Shown: positions 28,669 through 33,716 of the stretch, one piece after another
Numbering within the stretch: the stretch's first letter is position 1
How the letters are laid out: each line of letters begins with the position of its first letter
From: an uncultured Collinsella sp.
Lineage (GTDB): Bacteria; Actinomycetota; Coriobacteriia; Coriobacteriales; Coriobacteriaceae
Length of the DNA: 33,716 bases
NCBI GenBank assembly: GCA_900754275.1
Contig: CAAECF010000110.1
Span: forward strand, 1-33,716
Direction of reading: 5' to 3'
The notes under the pieces: generated by a model
Told to the model about the DNA's origin: nothing
What the model saw: the letters and a program-made list of their open reading frames with translations, nothing else
Database searches by the model: none
Made by a program: the position numbers and the translations under genes

Positions 28669-29817
28669 ATGAAAACCATCAATCGTCTGGTCTCCTTTAT
28701 CAAGGCCGACCACCGTTATGTGTACCTGGGCACGAGCGTCATCGCGGCACTCGGCCTGGCGTTTAGCCAGCGCAATCCCACACCGCTGAGCTTCTTGGCG
28801 CCTACGGGCGTGTTCCAAGACTGCCTCTGGGCAATCCTTTGGGCCTGGCTTGTCGTGTCGGCGGCGGCGCTGGTCACCAAACTCATGCACTGGAACGACT
28901 ATCGCGAAACGTCGCCGTTCGCATCCGAGCGTTTCCGTCGCGGCGCACGCTTGGGCAGCTACGTCGTGGCCGCCATCGCGGCAATCTTTTTCGTGGACCG
29001 TTGCGTCATGTCGTTTATCGATCTGGTGCAGGTGAGCATTGTCTCGGACTCCAACCCCAGCGACTTTTTGTCGAGCCTGGTCTACATGACCTACAAGAGC
29101 GGCGACTTCTTTATCCGCGGCATCGAGATCACCATCGCACTTGCGACCTTCGGTACCGTCATCGCCTTTTTCCTGGCGCTGCTCTTTGTGTTCCTGCGTA
29201 TTCAGACCTTCGATCGCGTGGACAACGACCTGGTGCGCTTCTTTAAGAGCATCGGCCGCGGCTTTGCGACTGTCTACTCCACCATCGTGCGCGGCACGCC
29301 CATGATGGTTCAGGGCCTGCTCATCTATTACGCGGGCTTCACCGTTTTGCGCGGCATGGGCTTCGAGACCGCCCAGGCCAACCAGATTTGGAGTACCTTC
29401 ACCGCCGGCCTCGTCACCATCTCGCTCAACTCCACCGCCTACATGATGGAGGTTCTGCGCGGCGGCATCGAGTCCATCGACCCCGGCCAGGCCGAGGCAG
29501 CGCGCTCGCTGGGTCTTTCGCAGTGGCAGGCTATGCGCAAGGTCGTGTTCCCCCAGGGCATTAAAAACGCGATTCCGGCGCTCACCAACGAGCTCATCAT
29601 CAACATCAAGGACTCGTCGGTGCTCTCGGTCATCGGCGTGTTCGACCTCATGTACGCCACCACCACCGTCGCCGGCGTGTACTACCGTCAGATGGAGGTC
29701 TACTGCGTGGCGCTCGTGGTTTACTTGATCCTGACGCTCGTGGCGAGCCGCCTGCTCGAGGCCTTTGGCAAAAAGCTCGGCGCCGAGGCCCCGGCAACGC
29801 TGCCCAGCTCCAACTAG
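28669..29817 (+). CDS. Amino acid ABC importer permease
   Basis: A 382-residue inner-membrane protein. It is longer than usual polar amino acid permeases (about 220) because of an N-terminal part of about 140 residues with three extra hydrophobic segments (YLGTSVIAALGLAFSQ, LWAILWAWLVVSAAALV, GSYVVAAIAAIFFVDR). The classic domain starts near FIRGIEITIALATFGTVIAF. STIVRGTPMMVQGLLIYY and the ATPase-docking EAA loop EAARSLGLSQWQAMRKVVFP are typical of HisM/GlnP proteins. GGGAGG precedes ATG 28669. A single permease gene in the operon implies a homodimer. The function of the N-terminal extension is unknown; it may anchor or regulate the transporter. Confidence 0.9.
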   Translation: MKTINRLVSFIKADHRYVYLGTSVIAALGLAFSQRNPTPLSFLAPTGVFQDCLWAILWAWLVVSAAALVTKLMHWNDYRETSPFASERFRRGARLGSYVVAAIAAIFFVDRCVMSFIDLVQVSIVSDSNPSDFLSSLVYMTYKSGDFFIRGIEITIALATFGTVIAFFLALLFVFLRIQTFDRVDNDLVRFFKSIGRGFATVYSTIVRGTPMMVQGLLIYYAGFTVLRGMGFETAQANQIWSTFTAGLVTISLNSTAYMMEVLRGGIESIDPGQAEAARSLGLSQWQAMRKVVFPQGIKNAIPALTNELIINIKDSSVLSVIGVFDLMYATTTVAGVYYRQMEVYCVALVVYLILTLVASRLLEAFGKKLGAEAPATLPSSN

Positions 29818-29839
29818 GCTCAAGACGAGGAGAATCATC

Positions 29840-30625
29840 ATGGCAGATATCGCCACTACCGGCACCGCGGCCGCCGCACAGACCAATGAGCCGCTTATCC
29901 GCGTCGAGGGCCTGCGCAAGAGCTTCGGCTCGCTCGAGGTGCTCAAGGGCATCGACCTGTCCGTTAACCCCGGCGAGGTCATCACCATTATCGGCGCTTC
30001 GGGCTCGGGCAAGTCGACCTTCCTGCGCTGTCTCAACCTGCTCGAGACCCCGGACGCGGGCCACATCTGGTTCCACGGCCAGGACCTTACGGCCGAGCGC
30101 TGCAATATCAATAAACTCCGCGAGGACATCGGCATGGTGTTCCAGGGCTTTAACCTGTTCAACAACATGGATGTGCTCGACAACTGCACGCTTGCGCCCG
30201 TCACACTCAAAAAGATGAGCAAGGCCGAGGCCGAGAAGGTCGCGATGGGGCATCTGACAAGCGTGGGGCTCGAAAAGTTCGCGCACGCCGCCGTGGGTCG
30301 CCTGTCCGGTGGCCAAAAGCAGCGCGTGGCCATCGCGCGCGCCCTGTGCATGAATCCGCAGATCATGCTGTTCGACGAGCCGACTTCGGCACTCGACCCC
30401 GAGATCGTGGGCGAGGTGCTCGAGGTCATGCGCAAGCTCGCGGCCGACGGCATGACCATGGTCGTCGTCACGCACGAGATGGCCTTTGCCCGCACGGTGT
30501 CCGACCGCGTGGTCTTTATGGACAAGGGCGTGGTGCTCGAGGACGCCGCGCCGGCCGAGCTCTTCGGCAACCCCAAACACCAGCGCACCCGCGAGTTCCT
30601 CTCGCGTTATCTCGAGGACAAATAA
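29840..30625 (+). CDS. Amino acid ABC importer ATP-binding protein (GlnQ type)
   Basis: A 261-residue cytoplasmic ATPase. Motifs in order are the A-loop region IRVEGLRKSFGSLEVLKGID, Walker A GASGSGKST, Q-loop MVFQGFNLF, signature LSGGQKQRVAIARAL, Walker B IMLFDEPTSALDPE with intact Glu, and the His switch VVVTHEM. MVFQGFNLFNNMDVLDN and MTMVVVTHEMAFAR are characteristic of polar amino acid importers. An Ala/Thr-rich leader of about 17 residues precedes the domain. GAGGAGA precedes ATG 29840; the in-frame GTG or other starts upstream lie inside the permease gene. It works with the two genes before it. The M20 peptidase gene follows in the same direction after an intercistronic hairpin. Confidence 0.95.
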   Translation: MADIATTGTAAAAQTNEPLIRVEGLRKSFGSLEVLKGIDLSVNPGEVITIIGASGSGKSTFLRCLNLLETPDAGHIWFHGQDLTAERCNINKLREDIGMVFQGFNLFNNMDVLDNCTLAPVTLKKMSKAEAEKVAMGHLTSVGLEKFAHAAVGRLSGGQKQRVAIARALCMNPQIMLFDEPTSALDPEIVGEVLEVMRKLAADGMTMVVVTHEMAFARTVSDRVVFMDKGVVLEDAAPAELFGNPKHQRTREFLSRYLEDK

Positions 30626-30648
30626 CCGACCGCAAACGCTTATGTGGC

Positions 30649-30673
30649 AGGGCCGCTCCGGTGGGGCGGCCCT
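30649..30673 (+). other. Intercistronic hairpin between the importer and the peptidase
   Basis: AGGGCCGCTCC (30649-30659) pairs with GGGGCGGCCCT (30663-30673), with one G-T pair and a 3-nt loop. No T-run follows, so read-through into the peptidase gene is likely and the stem may protect upstream mRNA. Confidence 0.6.
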
Positions 30674-30697
30674 CGTCATCACAATCGAAAGGATGTC

Positions 30698-32113
30698 ATG
30701 GCCGAGGTTTGGCGCTTCTTTGCGCATGAGGACGATTTTGCCGATATAGACGAGGCCGGTGCGTGCGAGCGCTTGGGCCGCGTGCTGTCGTTTTCGACCA
30801 TCTCGAGCATGGATGCCGAGGCGGTGGACTGGCAGCCCTTCGACGACCTGCGCGCCTATATGCAGCAGGCCTGGCCGCACGTGTTTGCGGCGGGCGAGGT
30901 CGAGCTTATCGACCATTCGCTGTTGGTGACGCTTGCCGGCAGCGACCCGGCTCTTAAGCCCGTTATGCTCATGGGCCACATGGACGTGGTCCCCGTGGTG
31001 CCCGGTACCGAGGCCGACTGGACGCATGCCCCCTTTAGCGGGCGCGTGGACGACACCTACATCTGGGGCCGCGGCGCGATCGACATGAAGGACCAGGTCG
31101 CAGGCATTCTCGAGGCTGTCGAGTATGCGCTGGCGCACGGTTGGCAGCACGAGCGCACGCTGCTCCTGGCCTTTGGCCAGGACGAGGAAGCCGCGCAGTA
31201 CGGTGCAGGCACCATTGGCCGCGCGCTCGAGGAGCGCGGCATTGAGCTTGAGTACCTGATCGACGAGGGCGACTACCGCATCGTTCCGGCTGCCGAGTAC
31301 AGCGCGGGCGAGGGTTGGCTCATGCACGCCGACCTCGCGGAGAAGGGCTATGCCGATATCGTGCTCAAGACGAAGAGTGAGGGTGGACATTCTTCTAACC
31401 CCTACGGCGGCACGTCGCTCGAGGTGCTCAGCCGTGCCATCACCGCAATCTGCGATATCGAGTGGCCGACGCGCGTGACCGACTTGCTTGCCGCCCAACT
31501 CGTCGAGTTGGGGCTCTACACGGCCGATGAAATTGCCGCCAACGGGGATGCCATTGTCCGCGATTGCCTCGCCAGCAAGAAGCTCTATCCGCTGGTGACG
31601 ACCACCTGCGCGCCCACGCAAATCGAGGGTGGCAGCACCGGCGCCAACGTAATGCCGCAGGATATGTGGGCCAACATTAACTTCCGCATGCTCGAGGGCA
31701 CGAGCGTGGCCGACGTTGTGGCGCGCTGCCGTGAGGCAATTGCCGCAACGGACCTTGCCGGTCGTGTCGAAGTGGAGCTGGGCCCCGGCAGCTCCGAACC
31801 CTCGCCGTCCCCGCGCATCGGTGGTCCCGGCCTCGAGGCGGTTCGCTCCATCGCCGCCCGCTATTTCCGTGATCCAAAGGGGACGGAGGAAAACGGATCA
31901 TTCGAGCCAGTGGCAATTGTGCCCTCGACCGTGATCGGTGCGACTGACGCTGCCAACTACCAGCACATTTGCCCTGAGTGCATTCGCTTCTCGGCGTTTG
32001 TGGTAGACGATGACGAGTGCGAGCGCGGTGTCCACGGCACCAACGAGCGCATCACCCGCCGCGCCTACCTCCAGGGCATCCGCTTCCTCATCGCCCTGCT
32101 CCACACGCTCTAG
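30698..32113 (+). CDS. M20 family metallopeptidase
   Basis: A 471-residue zinc peptidase of the M20 family, close in layout to PM20D1/carboxypeptidase S-type members, which hydrolyse or form N-acyl amino acids and cleave dipeptides. Metal ligands are visible: His in LMGHMDVVPV, Asp in WGRGAIDMKDQ, the catalytic and metal Glu pair in GQDEEAAQYG, Asp in IDEGDY, and the C-terminal His in RGVHGTNERI. The dimerisation domain contains EGGHSSNPYGGTS. ATG 30698 follows CGAAAGGA. It lies 72 nt after the amino acid importer genes in the same direction, so it may process peptides or acylated amino acids linked to the imported nutrient. No signal peptide is seen, so action is cytoplasmic. The specific substrate cannot be read from the sequence. 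Confidence 0.9.
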   Translation: MAEVWRFFAHEDDFADIDEAGACERLGRVLSFSTISSMDAEAVDWQPFDDLRAYMQQAWPHVFAAGEVELIDHSLLVTLAGSDPALKPVMLMGHMDVVPVVPGTEADWTHAPFSGRVDDTYIWGRGAIDMKDQVAGILEAVEYALAHGWQHERTLLLAFGQDEEAAQYGAGTIGRALEERGIELEYLIDEGDYRIVPAAEYSAGEGWLMHADLAEKGYADIVLKTKSEGGHSSNPYGGTSLEVLSRAITAICDIEWPTRVTDLLAAQLVELGLYTADEIAANGDAIVRDCLASKKLYPLVTTTCAPTQIEGGSTGANVMPQDMWANINFRMLEGTSVADVVARCREAIAATDLAGRVEVELGPGSSEPSPSPRIGGPGLEAVRSIAARYFRDPKGTEENGSFEPVAIVPSTVIGATDAANYQHICPECIRFSAFVVDDDECERGVHGTNERITRRAYLQGIRFLIALLHTL

Positions 32114-32128
32114 CCAAAAAGCAAGCCC

Positions 32129-32181
32129 TTGGTGCAATGGGATCAGGTTTGTTTGCACCAATCAATCCGTGCGGGTTATAT
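32129..32181 (+). promoter_or_regulatory. Candidate prfA promoter with an overlapping dyad
   Basis: TTGCAC (32153-32158) and TTATAT (32176-32181) are 17 bp apart. TTGGTGCAA (32129-32137) and TTGCACCAA (32153-32161) form a perfect 9-bp inverted repeat whose right half covers the -35. A repressor site is possible; so is the 3' hairpin of the peptidase mRNA. Confidence 0.45.
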
Positions 32182-32207
32182 GCAGGTTTGCCTGCGCACG
32201 CTATCAT

Positions 32208-32281
32208 GTATGGGTTAGACCGCAACTATGTACCCCATACGCGAAGGGATGCGCATGTATCTGAAGATCGACATGTTCTAG
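32208..32281 (+). other. prfA leader: hairpin and very short open frame
   Basis: GTATGGG (32208-32214) pairs perfectly with CCCATAC (32234-32240). Directly after it, GAAGGG (32243-32248) precedes ATG codons at 32249 and 32255; the frame encodes MRMYLKIDMF and stops at 32281. The prfA start is 81 nt further on. A leader peptide is possible but unproven. Confidence 0.35.
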
Positions 32282-32362
32282 CCGGGCTTACCCCCGCAGC
32301 GGCGCCGCGCGCCCCATCAACTCTGCCGATTTTCACCTTCACGCATATAAAGGAGTCCCGCC

Positions 32363-33430
32363 ATGCGCGACAAGCTCGAAAAGATCATCAAGGCCTACGA
32401 GGAGCTCGAGAAGAAGCTCTCCGACCCGGCCGTCGCCTCCGATATTAAGGAGTTCACGCGTCTCAACAAGGAGTACGCGCACCAGTCCGACCTCATCGCC
32501 GCCTCGCGCGAGTACATCGGCGCGCTCGATGACATCGAGGCCGCCAAGGAAATGCTCCACGATACCACCGATGCCGATGAGAAAGAGATGCTCCAGATGG
32601 ACATCTCCGAAAACGAGGCCAAGCTTCCCCAGCTCGAGGAAGACATTAAGTACATGCTCATCCCGAGCGACCCCAACGACGACAAGAACACCATCGTCGA
32701 GATTCGCTCTGCCGCCGGTGGCGACGAGGCGGCCATCTTCGCCGGCGACCTGTACAAGATGTACCAGCGCTTCTGCGAGTCGCGCGGCTGGAAGACCACC
32801 GTGCTCGACTCCAGCCCCAGCGAGGCCGGCGGCTTTAAGTCCATTGAGTTCAAGGTCGAGGGCGACCGCGTCTACTCCGTTATGAAGTACGAGTCCGGCG
32901 TGCACCGTGTCCAGCGCGTCCCCAAGACCGAGTCCCAGGGCCGCATCCAGACTTCAACGGCTACCGTTGCCGTGCTTCCCGAGGCCGAGGAAATCGACGT
33001 CCAGATCAACCAGTCTGACCTGCGCATCGACACCTACTGCGCCTCCGGCCCTGGCGGTCAGTGCGTTAACACCACCTACTCCGCCGTGCGCATCACCCAC
33101 CTGCCCACCAACACCGTGGTGCAGTCGCAGGAGCAGCGTTCCCAGATCCAGAACCGCGAGGTCTGCATGCAGATGCTGCGCGCCCGTCTGTACGAGATGG
33201 AACTCGAGAAGCAGCAGGCAGAGCTCGGTGCCGAGCGCCAGAGCCAGATCGGCCACGGTAACCGTTCCGAGAAGATCCGCACCTACAACCAGCCCCAGGA
33301 CCGCGTGACCGATCACCGCATCGGTTTCAACTCCACTTATAACGGCGTCCTTCTGGGCGACCAGCTCGGCACCGTGATCGAGGCGCTCGCCGCCGCCGAG
33401 CGTGCCGAGAAGCTGGCACAGGCCGTGTAG
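32363..33430 (+). CDS. prfA: Peptide chain release factor 1
   Basis: A 355-residue class I release factor that reads UAA and UAG stop codons and triggers peptide release on the ribosome. The GGQ catalytic motif is at residues 231-233 in ASGPGGQCVN, whose Gln is the usual methylation site. The stop-codon-reading tripeptide is PKT (187-189, in QRVPKTESQGRI), one of the PxT variants of RF1 and unlike the SPF of RF2. The N-terminal helical domain and the C-terminal helix (NGVLLGDQLGTVIEALAAAE) are complete and the length is normal. AAAGGAG precedes ATG 32363. In many bacteria prmC follows prfA; here the next 280 bp hold only repeats. Its own stop codon is UAG, which this factor reads itself. Confidence 0.97.
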   Translation: MRDKLEKIIKAYEELEKKLSDPAVASDIKEFTRLNKEYAHQSDLIAASREYIGALDDIEAAKEMLHDTTDADEKEMLQMDISENEAKLPQLEEDIKYMLIPSDPNDDKNTIVEIRSAAGGDEAAIFAGDLYKMYQRFCESRGWKTTVLDSSPSEAGGFKSIEFKVEGDRVYSVMKYESGVHRVQRVPKTESQGRIQTSTATVAVLPEAEEIDVQINQSDLRIDTYCASGPGGQCVNTTYSAVRITHLPTNTVVQSQEQRSQIQNREVCMQMLRARLYEMELEKQQAELGAERQSQIGHGNRSEKIRTYNQPQDRVTDHRIGFNSTYNGVLLGDQLGTVIEALAAAERAEKLAQAV

Positions 33431-33547
33431 GTTACGCGGTTTTACAAACCGCGTAACGACTCGACGCTGCGCGCCGCCCAGAGCGACAATTTGTCATTCA
33501 AAAGGCGAGGCATGACCATCAGGTCTATGCCTCGCCTTTTTCATGCC
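33431..33547 (+). terminator. Composite 3' element copy C, after prfA
   Basis: Directly after the stop codon: GTTACGCGGTTT (33431-33442) pairs with 33446-33457 (12 bp, 3-nt loop), then ACTCGACGCTGCGCG, CAGAGCGACAATTTGTCATT, and a terminator with AAAAGGCGAGGCAT (33500-33513) plus GACC pairing with GGTC and ATGCCTCGCCTTTT, ending in TTTTT. This is the most complete copy of the family. Confidence 0.8.
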
Positions 33548-33631
33548 AACTTGTTCGCTCTGGACGTCGCTCGCTGTCCGGTCTCTATCTACGGCGTTGC
33601 CATCGCTGCCGAAGATGGCAATTGGTTAGTT

Positions 33632-33716
33632 GGCACTTAGGGACGTTCCTTTTAATATGAGCAGGACATTGTCAAGAGGCAAAATCGGGCCTGGCCCCAA
33701 CGATATGGGGTCAGGC
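33632..33716. repeat. Short repeats at the right edge
   Basis: 33632-33651 repeats 14267-14286 exactly (20 bases). At the very edge GCCTGGCCCCA (33689-33699) and TGGGGTCAGGC (33706-33716) form an inverted repeat with one G-T pair. The unit may continue beyond the window. No gene is visible in 33548-33716. Confidence 0.65.

Noticed and set aside
32921..32932. PKT as an abnormal stop-codon-reading motif in RF1
   Set aside because: The RF1 tripeptide is of the form PxT and varies in the middle. GGQ and all domains are intact, so ordinary UAA/UAG reading is expected.

Overview
The window looks like a chromosomal segment of a gut actinobacterium of the class Coriobacteriia, most likely Collinsella or a close relative. 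The basis is the high GC content, strong GAAAGGAG-type ribosome binding sites, the gene repertoire, and many intergenic palindromes of a kind I associate with that group. The species call is inference. I found no rRNA, tRNA, CRISPR array, transposase or phage gene.

Layout. 1-5304: a partial 23S rRNA methyltransferase (RlmL type), a Cof-type HAD phosphatase, a transaldolase/fructose-6-phosphate aldolase and tex, with a repeat-rich gap between the last two. 5305-9731: a minus-strand operon (SDR dehydrogenase, OFA-type MFS carrier, Gfo/Idh/MocA dehydrogenase) divergent from a LysR regulator; this resembles uptake and oxidation of one unidentified small molecule. 9935-14157: an overlapping minus-strand operon of a MarR regulator and two half-transporters that form an asymmetric heterodimeric ABC exporter, with a good promoter and a dyad operator. 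14484-15630: pyridoxamine kinase overlapping a TIGR04076-like protein. 15632-17444: an AAA+ ATPase/DUF4143 gene between two copies of a 103-bp repeat, with three 17-bp repeats at exactly 33-bp spacing before it. 17479-19212: an MFS exporter and a low-molecular-weight tyrosine phosphatase.

19293-25383 is the most interesting part. It appears to be a prenylated-FMN (prFMN) dependent decarboxylation locus: an LpdD-like domain fused to a type I IPP isomerase-like Nudix domain, an SLC13-type carrier, a UbiD-family decarboxylase close to gallate decarboxylase LpdC, the flavin prenyltransferase UbiX, and a MerR/GyrI-like regulator. UbiX needs dimethylallyl monophosphate, so an isoprenoid-diphosphate Nudix domain fused to an LpdD-like domain suggests a dedicated prenyl supply. 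The Nudix domain keeps the metal ligands of IPP isomerase but has Ala where the catalytic Cys should be, which suggests changed chemistry. The fusion gene and the carrier-ubiD-ubiX genes carry the same operator-like sequence (CTGTAT-N7-ATACAG and CTGTAT-N7-ACACAG, 21 of 26 bases shared), so they are probably co-regulated.

25579-33430: an acidic single-pass membrane protein of unknown function, an aldose 1-epimerase family protein, a three-gene polar amino acid ABC importer (Tat-like lipoprotein, permease, ATPase), an M20 peptidase that may belong with the importer, and prfA with a structured leader.

Non-coding structure is unusually rich. There is a 33-bp palindrome family (four copies, two of which supply the stop codon of the gene before), an exactly repeated 57-nt double hairpin (two copies), a composite 3' element after ubiD, the epimerase and prfA, and several long unrelated inverted repeats.
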